A stretch of DNA of 64,000 nucleotides from Eudromia elegans (lineage: Eukaryota > Chordata > Aves > Tinamiformes > Tinamidae): NCBI GenBank assembly GCA_003342815.1, contig PTEX01000236.1, forward strand, positions 1 through 64,000. Reading direction: 5' to 3'. Of this stretch, positions 23,901-35,900 are shown piece after piece. The position numbers were made by a program, and so were the translations under genes. A model generated the notes under the pieces. That model worked only from the letters and a program-made list of their open reading frames with translations, was not told the DNA's origin and ran no database searches. Each line of letters begins with the position of its first letter. Positions within the stretch are counted from its first letter, which is position 1.

Positions 23901-26900
23901 TTTATATATACAATATATATTTATATATAATTTTATAAAATAAATTATAACTTATTATAATACATGATTATAATATTATGTTATAATTTAGACACAAATG
24001 TCAGTAAACAATAGCTATTTTTTTCCGGGGATATTTTATTCTTGTTTAAAAAAACATGGGTAAAGAAGGGCCTCTGCATGATGAGTCTGTCTTCCTGCTC
24101 TTGCGTGCAGTGATATTTTGGTCCTCTTTCATTAATGTGGACATTGCAACCTTAAAAGCAGAAACCTTTTGCTCTCACTGCTCTTCTTTATTAGCCACTG
24201 CAGGATTTGATGGCTTTAATGGCTAGGATCTCTCTTCTAATTGCCAGCTTATATTTATTTCTGTCCATCTTATAGGTCATTTGATCTTAGGTCAACATAA
24301 ATAGCTGAATTAGGTCTTTTCCCTCCCTAGCGTTTATTTCTTCTATGTATATGCAGGGAGCAGTCACGTCCCCTCTCTGCATTCCTTTGGCTAAGCTAAG
24401 TAAGTCAGACTATTTTAAGCTCTTATAAACAGTCTTATAAGAGAAGTTCTTCTCCATTTACCTGATCATCTCAACAGTTGTTTTCAACATCAGCTCTTGC
24501 TTCAGTTTGTTATTTTGAACATGGATAGTCGGGTTTGTACACAGTGCTCTAGGTGAGGTTCATCTTGGCCTAAGACCATGGCATTAAATGTCATTGTTTT
24601 GGTAGTGAGGAAGCCTTTCCTACTGCACCCTAATGTGGCTCTTGCCTTCTCCATGGCTGCTGTTCCACTGGGAAGTTGCAGTTGTCGTCATCTTGCTTGT
24701 CTTCTTCAGGTGCATCAGTTTCCATGCTTCCCAGGTAGCAGTCATTTTTGTTATTTGCTCCCCATCACCACTGCATGTGTTTGGAATGCATATGTTTCAC
24801 CTGTTTCACTGTGTTTCACTGCTCAAGGTCACAAAATTCTTTCTTGTGATAGCCTTTCTCCACTGCTGATGCCTCCCAGCTTTGCATCATCACAAATTTC
24901 ACATCTGCATTCCTGATTTCCTGATATTTCTGTCAACTCTGTTAGATCCTGAAGAACATCACTGATAACATCCCTGCAGCCTCAAACTTCCTGTTCATTT
25001 CCCTCGCTTCTGGAATCAGAATCTTACCTAATTTGCCGTTCTTCTGCTAAGACACGTTTTCTGCTTTAACTAACTGCTCCCACATACATGAACATACGTA
25101 AGGACCTTTGCTGCAACCCAGTGTGCTGGGATATACTGCCTGTCCTATGCTAGACAATCTAGCATCTTGACAAGACTTAGTTTGGCACAATGTGCCTGTT
25201 GCAGACTGCTGTGGCATGGTATCCCTTTTTTGCAGTTATTCCCTCATTGCCTATCTTCATTGTATGAACTGTCGTGCTGTTCTTCAGGAATATGGCATGA
25301 AGCCAAAGTTAATAGAGGCACTTAAATGCACCATAGTTGAATTTCACATTCCCAGTGTTTGCATTTTCTGGGATGGAGGTTACTAACTCCACTTGACTGC
25401 AGTGCATGAGCTCCTTGTGTTTTGTTTTCATATCAGCGGTTGTGGTTGTTTCTGCTTCCATTCTCATACCCACTATCTGCCTTCTCTTTTACTGCCCTAA
25501 TCAATTCCTTCCTCTTGCTGAAAACTGAGGCTCAGGATATGTTTAGCTTGGAAGTCACATCTAGAGGCCATATCATATCTTTAATCACCATCACATCCTG
25601 CGTATGTAATGACTGCACGTCTGTCCTTAGTCTCTTCTGATGCAAATGTCTGCAGAAGCTTTTTTGACATTTGCTTTATTATCTGGCTCAGCTTGACTTT
25701 TGGCATTTCTCTACACATTCTGCCCTTTAAGCTCTCTTTACTGGTAGCCTTTTCTATTTTATTGTTTATTTTTTTTAGTGCTCTGTAGACTCCACTTATG
25801 CCCGGTCTTCTCCCTGTTATGATTATTCATCTCAATTGCTTTTGTATATTTTGCACAAGTTGTAGATTGATAAACAAAGGGGAACTGTTTGGGAAGCCAT
25901 CTGGACTGAGGGGGCAGACTAGAGGACACCTGAGAGGACACCTTCAAATCAAAGATACTGAAGTGATCAGCAAAGTTTGATCCTTAAAAAGTCCAAATCT
26001 TATTAACTTCCCATTTTTTGTTTAACTTCACACTTAATTTAACAAGAAACAACATGTCATCACTCTGAGATTATTTTTAATGGCCGACCTTTCTGTAAAA
26101 TCAATGGTACCTGAAAAAATTAGGTATTAAATGGTGTGACGTCTTGTTTGTTGTGTGGATAAAGGTGAAGAAATTTACTAGCTATAAAATTCAGGAATAC
26201 TTGGCTGCTATCGGGGTGGTTGGTATGTTTTTCTTTAAAGTACATTTGGGAATAACTTTCTCCCATACAGAGGAGATAAAAGTCCAAATCCTAGTGATAT
26301 TTCCTTGCTAGTAATAATCTAGAGATCATTTCAGTATCATGTTCTGTAAAGGTACCCGTGCAGAGACCTTGATCTATAAATAAATCTAAGGGTCTAGAAC
26401 AGACATCCATCACCACCCCATTAGATTAACCTTGTCTTTCTTTAAAAAGAGGTTCTCTTTTCATAGACTCCTCTGAAAGATTCACCAGAAGGTCCACAAA
26501 TGCAATGGTAGAGTTGTGATATGAACTCGATCTCAAGTTCATGGAAGTTAATGGAAATCCTTCTATGGATTTGAGATCAGGTCCTCTCATCAGTCACAAA
26601 ATGCAGATGACATGGGGTTAATTTTGTTTCAGGAAGTGTTGTGCTTTGAAAAACATCTGAAATGCTTTGTGAGGAGGTCTCTCTCTTGCTTGGTCATTCC
26701 CTTGACTGAGCACGGTTTGGCTTTCACAATGTAAGCATTAAGTTATTGCTCAAAGAGTTTGGATTTCATTTTAGGATGATTGACTGGGTATCCTGGCCCT
26801 TGGGAAAGAACATAGACAAGTGGATCATTGCTCTGCTGAAGGGTTTGGCCGCCGTGAAAAAGTTCAGCATCTTGATCGAAGTGACTCTTTCGAAAATTGA

Positions 26901-29900
26901 AAAGGTCAGTGGATGTTTTTAAACACTGCCACAAACAACAGGGACCTCCTTGTATCTGTGTTAACCTCCACCTTGCTTTAGCAAAGGAGAAGAAGATGTG
27001 ACTTCATATGAACAGAAAAAAATATGCTGGCCCAAGGAGTTTTGAAGGGACCACTAGGCTAATTAGGGAGCCAAAGCTGCATTGTTACATACAAGGTGTT
27101 GGAGTGATACCAATTTTGCAGCTAGCATTTATGTCCTCCAGAAAACTCCATTTTACACGTGTGCTATTTCTGCTGGAAGGATTTGGGCCCTGGGAGTCAG
27201 TGTGTTCCTTGCCTGAGTGTGTTGCCTATGGATTTTCATCAAGATCCCAAGCTGAGGCTTTTTAGGATTTGTTTTGCAGGGCCAACAAGCATGGTAACAG
27301 TCTGCATACTCACAGACCAGTTTTTAAGCCAATACCCTGAGCTTATTTGATTTACTGTCATAAATATTATATGGAAATGGGAGAAATCCTCTATTCCCAT
27401 TGCTATCAGCCATGTTGATGGTGAATACTTACTGTTACCTGAAAGACAGAGGACTAAGCACTCATATTGGTGGCCACTTCAGATAGCACTTTCCATGTTT
27501 CTCTGTGCCTCTTTTTCTCTTTTGTAAGATGCAGAAGTTGTAAGATCACTGCAGAAATGCAGAATGTCGTGAATAACTGCATTTGTTCCTGTGGTGCCCT
27601 ACATGTCTTTTAAAAATATTTTTAAAAAGAATTATTGAACAGGGGGGCGGTAGCATAGTGTCTTCTGTATTTTATTTATCTTTCCTTTCACAGGAGAGGT
27701 ACACATCCCTTAACATGGTATGTGCTTCTTGGAAACTTTCAGAAGCATGATCTGGATGGGTTAGTAAGCGTTGCTGCAGGTGTCTTACACCATTTTTTAC
27801 TCTACAATAAGACAAATATTGTTACTTGTCCTCTGCTTTTTTTCTATTTGCCTGAAAGGCTGTAGAAAAAAATCCAAAAAAAAAAAACCCAAAAAAACCC
27901 AAAGAGGCACCTTTTAGACAATACAACATTCCTTCATGTGTATATTACCTCTTCTATTGTGGAAAGCCTGATAATCAGTAATGTTATGGCTATACCAGTA
28001 GTCCAGAGATTAGTAGATTAGATTGTTGTACTAGACATGGTACAGGCCTGAAACAGAGAGCATACTCTGCGTGGTATGTGTAGGGTGCCCAGAGTCCACC
28101 CTCAGGACAGAGGACAACTCTGGAAACCTTGCTGCCCTCCTGTTTGCTTCAACATCCAAGTATAGAGAAGACCAGAAGAAGTGAAATATATGACCATGGA
28201 CTGGCTAAGACTATTCAGTGCCTCAGTTTTGCGCTCTGCTCTTCTTGTGTGTGTTGCTCTGCCATCCCGCCCTTTGATTTCTTTGTTTTTTTCTCCACCA
28301 CCAGGTCTTCTCCAAGTTGCTGTACCCCATTGTGCGAGAGGGAGCTTTGTCTGTCCTGCAGTACATGCTGCTGAGTTTCCAGCACTCCCACGAAGCGTTC
28401 CACTTGGTAAGGCTGAACCCAGGCCTCGGGCAAATGTGTTTTCCCTGTGCGTAGCTATCCCATGGTGAATGTGGGAGCTGTGAGGGAGCCTAAGGAGAAG
28501 AGGTACCATAGAAACATAGAATCATTATGGTTGGAAAAGACCTTCCAGTTCATTGAGTCCAACCCTTGGATACCATGCCCTTTAAACTGTGTCCCTAAGC
28601 ACCTCACCTACACAGTTCTTGGGCACTGCTAGGGACAGTGACTCCACCGCTTCCTTGGGCAGCCTGTTCAATGCTTGACTACTCCTTCCGTGTAGAAGTT
28701 CCTCTTAATATCTAACCTGAACCTCCCCTTGTGCATCTTGAGACCTTTTCTTCTGGTTCTGTCTGTAGTTATTCTGTAAAAGAGGTCAACTCCTGCCTCA
28801 CCACAAGCTCCTTTCAGATATCTGTAGAGAGCAATAAGGTCTCCTGTGGGCCTCCTCCAGATTAAGTAATGCCAGCTCCCTCAGCCGCTCCTCGTAAGAT
28901 CTGCGCTCCAGCCCCTTCACCAGCTTTGTTGCCCTTCTTTGGACTTGCCCCAGCACTTCCATGTCCTTCTCATAGTGAGAGGCCCAAAGCTGAACACAGT
29001 ATTCGAGGGGTGACCTCATCAGCGTCAAGTAGAGGGGGATGATCCCTTCCCTGGTCCTGCTGGCTTTCCACTGTGTGGAAACCCAGCCCTGTCTGTCCAA
29101 ATGAGGTACGTCTGTTCTGGAATCTACGCACCATCTTCTGCAGACCGAAAAGTTTTATGGGCACTGGAAAGCCAGTACTGAGATAGAGGGAAGTCCTGAG
29201 TCCAAAAGGAGTCGATTGTGGTGGATCAAGAAACTGTGCTGGGTAAGAGAATGAGATGGAGAGTGGAAGTGCAACTTTTCCTGGTTCTCTCATAATTCCT
29301 CCCACTTCTCTTGAGGTTCATCAGGCTGATTGCTCATCTCTGGGAATAAATGAGTATAGAGCTAGTGGGGGCTTGGCTCTCCTGATTTGCAAGGTGTGTC
29401 CAGATTTGCTGTGTAGAGGCTCAACATTTTGCTGCAGTGACAGAGTGATTTTGATGTGCAAGTGCACACAAGTCCTTTCTCAGCTTCAGAACTGGCCAGC
29501 CAAGGACACAGTTAGTGTGAATGTATGGCATGGCCTGTCAAGCCACAGAGGCTTTATCAGGAAGGTCTGGAGTGCTTTTGCAGGCATTTGAACCTGACCT
29601 TTGCCAGCTCTGCAGATGAAGGAGGTGCCTCCCCTCTTCTCCTGCCCTTGGACCATTTGCTCCTCTCAATCATTCCCCTTTGTGCTGAACCATTTGTATG
29701 TCTGGGTAGGGAACTGTGCCATCAAATAAACCTGTAAATGTGACCTGGAAGAAAACTCCAGATGCTCAGCATTGGCCAGGGTCTGGCTCACCCCTGAGCT
29801 GCACGATCTGGCCAAGGAGAAGGGATGTGCAGGGGTGACCTGGTGCACGGTCATGCTCACCCAGGCTGGCTTAGGATATAGTTTCATGCTCAGGCTAAGA

Positions 29901-32900
29901 AGATACAGCCCCATAACTTTTTGTTGCCATTGTTGCAGCTGAGGTGTGTGGATTTTGCCATCCTGACTTGGGGCACATTAGGTGAGCTTTTGCACTCAGA
30001 GCATATTGGAGGATTCAGTGTCAAGAGAAAATATATCCCTAAAAAGGCCTTGCTGTTCTCCAGCAAGTTCCTGACCCTCCCTTGGACTCACCAACCCATC
30101 CCACACACGACTTCAAATATCCTTTGACACCCATTACCACTTCTTGAAGCCATTGGGTATCTTTCCAAGGATTTCTCAACATCAGGCAAAGACATTTAGA
30201 CACTGGGCCAGAACACTTCCAATTCATGAATTCTCTGCTGTTAAAGACCCCCAAAACCAAACAAGCCATCCGAAGCAGCATTTGAATTTTCTCTTTTCAT
30301 TTCCTCAACGGTATTGTATATGTTATTTTGCTGCTGATACTGAGGCTGCTTCTTTCTGATCTGCCATTAGAAAGCTGTTATTGAAAAGCAGGGCTGAAGG
30401 GAAAGACATGCTTTCAATGACTGAACCAATAAAAGAAACATTGGAAAATTATTCCTATTTGGCTTTTTTCCCACCTAAAGTTCACAGAATAAACAAATAA
30501 GTCTGGAAAAAATCAAAGACAGCCAACATGATATTTTTCTCTTCCTCAGCTGGAGAGACTTTAGAAGAGCCTGCCTTCTTGAGAAACTTCAGTTTCTAGA
30601 AATAGGGCTGTTCCAAAGAATTGTCTTCAACTGGGCGTCCAAAATTTGGAACACTCCAAAAGTCATCCGTTTCTCTTGGCCTGGAGTTTTCATTTCTAGC
30701 CTAGCGAGCACAAATTTCCTCCCACACGTTTTTTTCTGAGAAAACAGAGCACAGCCCTGTCTTGCTTCTTATCTCTTTGTGTTTGCACTGGCACTTGGAA
30801 GAGTTCTGAGAACCACTCCTATCACAACTTAGCACAACACTGATTTATAAAATGGTACTGAGATTCATTTGCTTCCCCATCAAAACTTTCCACTTGGAAA
30901 GGAAATAGTTAAATAGCAATATTTTGAAGGAGAAAGAAAGAGAGAGAGAGAGTGGAAGAAAAGAGAGGAGGAAGGACCAGGAAATGGCTGCAGAAATTCT
31001 GGTATTCTATTTCAGAGTTTCTGCAATGTAAAATAACATAAAATATAAATATGAAAATTTTACTTGAATGCCCAAGGTCACCTTCACTCAGCCTTAGCAC
31101 ACGTGCGAGATTTGCAGTAGTTTATTAATTCACTGCTCCTATAAGGTCAGCAGAGGGGGTCCAAGAGCAATTTATCTTTGCATTTGGGCTGGTTTGTTCA
31201 TTTTTAAAAAAATCAGGATTAAGGGCCACACTTAAAATAATAAATGTACTATTTATATGCCTGTCACCACCCACCTGACCATGCCAAATGCAATTTTGTT
31301 TTTGCAGTACAAAACAAAGTGTAGCACATCACATTACTCAAGACAGGGAATACGCTACTTGTAGGTTAATTTACCTGCACTGAAAGTGTGAATCACTCTA
31401 CCTCTACTCTCTATTTAGCATATAACACTCCAGACCATGTGTGTGTTTTAGCAGAGATTAATCTGTACGAAGAATGAAATCACAGCATGAGAAAGAACAG
31501 GTGTGAACCTGCATGTTTTATGCAACATGAAGTGCTCTAATGCCTATAACCCCAAATTTGCTCTTCTAAAGTCAATGGGAGATCTGCCGAGTTGAGTTCA
31601 ATGAATAAAAGATGAAGGTCTGCGTGGGTCTAAAGTGAACTCCTGCACTATCCTTCCTGCCTGAGGGTGAAATTCATTTGCCTGTGTGTGTGTTACAGCT
31701 CTGTGAGCAATTTGGAGCACTGTGTGACCGAGTGAACTTTATTTTTCCAGCTGCTCCCTCACATTCCCAGGCTGGTGGCCTCTCTGAAGAAGGAGGACTC
31801 CAACTCTGCCACCAGCTCCCTGGAACAGCTGGCTGAGCTCATCCACTGTATGTTCTTCCGCTTCTCAGGATTTCCAGATCTCTATGAACCAGTCCTAGAA
31901 GCAGTTAAAGTAAGACAAGCACTTTTACCACTTTTCCAAGCTATGTATTAAATATAGATATGGCACTTTAGACTGTTGTTTAGCATGGAGGAGTTGTCTC
32001 ACTGGTGAGGATGTCATAACTGAGTCTCTCAAGCTCTAATGGAAAAAAGGGTTTGAAACTCTTGAGTTTGAGCCCCTTATAGGCAAGTTCACTGCATTTT
32101 GGGCAGAGAAACTTACAGTGGGCCTGCAGAAGTCCCAATCACATTTGTGGCTTCAAGCTCTTATTTTGGTTGTGTATTAATTTCTCTCATAGAGGAATTA
32201 GTACATGTGAAGAGCAAGGGAAATGAGCTTTGCCATGAACATCTCTTGCAGAAGAATTTTGCCATATTTTGGCTATTCTTTTGTATTGATAGGTACCAAT
32301 TTGTGACACAGATCTCTCTTTCCAAGGCTCTTCCGATTCCAAATGAAGACCGGATTAAGCATCTCCTGGGACAGAACGCTTGGACCTCCCAGAAGAACGA
32401 GCTGGCTTGCTTCTATCCACGCCTGGCCTCCAAATCTGATACAGGAAAGATTGGGTTAATAAACTTGGGAAACACCTGCTACATGAACAGCATCATACAG
32501 TCTCTTTTCATGGCTTCAGAGTGAGTTTCCGCTCCCTCATTCCCACTCATGACTCCTCTTGGGGAGTTTGCCACATCGATGGGGCTCTTCCTAGGCCTAT
32601 TTTCTGTCTTGTTTTGCATCTCTTGCTTTGTTTTACAGCTTCAGGCATTCGGTGTTGAATTTAGCAGAGGGCAACTCCCAGCCCCTGATGACAAAGCTCC
32701 AGTGGCTCTTTGCGTTTTTGGAGCACAGTCAGGTAATTATTTCATGTTCTAGTTATTTGTTTGGATTGTCGGCTGCGGAAAGGCTCGTCTCCAAGTAACT
32801 TCCTGCCTACCCAAACGTGCTGATAAGGAGCTGTGGATCTTGGTGGAATTTTATAAAGGGACAAATTTTGTTTATATGAAAAAGGCAAATTTTGGGTGGG

Positions 32901-35900
32901 GGGAGGCAAGTGAGTCCCCAACTCTTATCACACGTGAAAGGGAACTGCATTCACACCAGGCTCTGTGCTTTCAGCCTGTGACATTCCTTGGTTTGAATGA
33001 TGTAATAACTAATAATTTTGACCACAGAATCCATTTGTTGATAGTTTATGTACACGGCAGACTGAAAACCCTGTTGGTATAAAGGTTTCTGTTTCTTGCC
33101 ACGTAGAAAGGAAGAAAATTGGATCAGCTTAGCTGACCCGGTGCTTCACAGCAAAGTGGGAGCAAATTATGTGGGACTGATGGGATTTGCCTTAAAAGCG
33201 GTTCTGTTGAAAGGAAGACAAGCAAACAAAAACCCCTTTAGATTACAAATGCTTTGAATCTTCTTTCTCTAAGTATCCTAAAGGATTCTGTAACTCGTAA
33301 TCAAATTAATTATGAATGAACATTTAGCTGGTATGTGCAATGTCCATAATACGCTATAGTAAACAGCTAGGTTTTGCATGTCAAGTCTCTGGGACCAAGC
33401 TGTAGCCTTGTGGAGGTGAAGCATGGTCATATTTGCTCCCTGTTTTAAAAATGTCTTTTTCTGTCCCTAAAGAGACTTGATATTGAAAGTCACTGAACAG
33501 CCAATGTTCCCTTGTAGTGAAATCGTTGTGCTCAGTTCCTCTGTTTTCTGAGCCTTAACTCATCATCCTGGCTTGTTGCAATGTGGTAATATTTCATTTC
33601 AGGTGGCTTTGGGATAAAAAAAAGCTTAAAAAAGGAGAGAACCTGTAAAATATCCTGTTTATTCCTCAAGTATCCACTTACCAGCTGTCCAACTAAGGGT
33701 TTAAAATTGTATTATGGGTTGTATGAGTTGTACTTTTCCTAATATCCTAAGAGTTTCCTAATACTATTCCATTAATTTTTCTTCTTTAGACTCTTTTTAA
33801 AGTCACTTCTTTGCCAAAGATGTTTCTTTTTCCATGTTAATTAGACATCAATTTCCTAAGGGCAGCGATTACATTATCTGGCAATGCAGATTACCTGCCT
33901 GCAGTGATCAGAATGATGGGTTGGAAATTAGTGGATTTTTGTTTTGTTTTCTTTTACTCTAGAAGGATTTAGTGAGAGATATCCTGATCAAATTAAATGG
34001 AGCATCAAATTAAATTCAAGCTGAATTAAGTAGAAGTCTCTGGACCAGGAAAACAAACCATTTAAGAACCGAAGGAAGAAATAAACACGAGGAAAACTCA
34101 TCCAAGTATATATAAAATAATTTCCCAGTAAAACTGGATGAGCAGAAGCTCTTGTTCTTGTAGTAATGGAGCAAAAGTATGTTCAGCAGAACTGAGAAGG
34201 GGGAGATTTATCCTTCCTATTGCAGTCCTGTTGTGTTGCTTTTGCTGGAGGGGAAGCCTGAGACAGGTGAAGGTGAAGTGCCTCCTTCCTCCATCTCCAT
34301 CCCACCATGTCAGAAGGGAACCTGGACCTTAATGCTTCTCTCCTCCTTCTCTTTTCCCACCAGCGACCTGCCATCTCACCTGAAAGTTTCCTGTCTGCCT
34401 CTTGGCCACCTTGGTTTACCCCTGGCGCTCAGCAGGATTGCTCAGAGTATCTCAAGTACTTGCTGGACAGGTATGTGGTAGGTGCTGTGATTTCATAGCC
34501 CCGTGCTCACCAAGGATGACTGTGTCGAGAAAGCAACAGTCTCACCTCTGTGGGCACCTCTGTGCTATCCTGTGCAATATCTCATGATAACCAAAGCGCA
34601 GGCGGGTGTTCTCATCCTGTGGCACCCCTGGGTTATCTTCAGCAAGGATAGCGGAAGGTGTTTAAAAACTGATATTGCTGGTATTTTGAGCATTTCTGAG
34701 CCCTGTCTGACACATGTTCCTTTTGTTTAACATAAGATATATTATATTAGCCCTGGGTGCTGGAATGAATGACATTTTACTCAACTGACTGGCATTTTAC
34801 AAAGAGTGGCGGAGCCAGGAGTAGCAGCTGAGAGCCAGGGGAGTTCAAAGAATGGAGAATTGAGTGCCTGGGGCTGAAAGGCGGCGAGACCAGTCTCAGA
34901 ATCCTTAATAAAATCCTGCTTATGCTGTCCAGTAGATAAGCTCAGGAAATCAGTTCAGCTTGCAAATGTCTGCCTTCACTGCAACAGCAAAGGGGAACAG
35001 CTGTGCCAAGTTCAAAGAGAAGCCAGTTGCCTCCCTTTCAATGACCAGCCACTTACCCTTCCACTTCAAATGTTGCTTTAGCCTTTCTCTTATCTAGATC
35101 ATATCTCCAGCCTCCCTGTGATCCTCCCAGAGCTGGGATCATTAGCGCACAAAGCCCTCTGATTCCAAAATACAAACCTGCCACCTGGACTCTCTCCATC
35201 CATGTGAAGGTGGTGAGAAGTTCGAGAGGCATCATATAAAGGCTGAGGATGGAGACACTAGCGGCTTGATAAGATGCCCAGTGCAGAACTGCAGAGCCAT
35301 TTGATGTGCCTGGGGGTGTCCTGCCTGGTGTCCAGCTGCTGCTCCCAAAAGGAATGAGGCTCCTGCAGGCTCTATGCTGTGACTGCCAGCTGTATGTGGA
35401 TGTGCAGGGGCCTGGGGTGCTCTACAACACTTCACGTGGCACCAGGCACCTTACCTGAATTAAGCCCAATGAGTGAAACTAGCTTGGAGAACAGAAAATA
35501 TACATATATGTATATATATAGTTTATATATATAAAAATGCTTTTTCCTATTGAACTGGTATATAATGAAATCTATTTTATTTTATTTTATTTTATTTTAT
35601 TTTATTTTATTTTATTTTATTTTATTTTATTTTATTTTATTTTATTTTATTTTATTTTATTTTATTTNTTATTTTATTTTATTTTATTTTATTTTATTTT
35701 ATTTTATTTTATTTTATTTTATTTTATTTTATTTTATTTTATTTTATTTTATTTTAATTTTCCTCCATGAAAGATTACATGAAGAAGAAAAAACTGGAAA
35801 AAGGATCTACCAAAAACTCAAAGAATCCAGCTTCATGTCTCAAGCCATCGAACAGCATTATTTAAACAAGACATTAATTGAAAAGATGTTTGGGGGTAAA

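Larger units (their letters stand above)
21978..26774 (+). other. USP35: USP35 intron between coding exons 2 and 3
   Basis: A 4.8 kb intron. It holds a 52-base inverted repeat pair (22565-22616 and 24588-24639), an AT-rich palindromic block (about 23860-23990) and a stretch near 24180-24560 that may be a very old CR1-type LINE in reverse orientation. No internal gene was recognised. Confidence 0.75.

Noticed and set aside
32099-32326. In-frame extension upstream of the Cys-box exon of USP35
   Set aside because: No similarity to the family. The previous exon ends in phase 0 and joins exactly at 32327.
35550-35773. Upstream extension of the large USP35 exon through the TTTTA repeat
   Set aside because: The frame is open only because TTTTA units lack stops in that register. 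Family alignment begins at LHEEEKTG directly after a valid AG.
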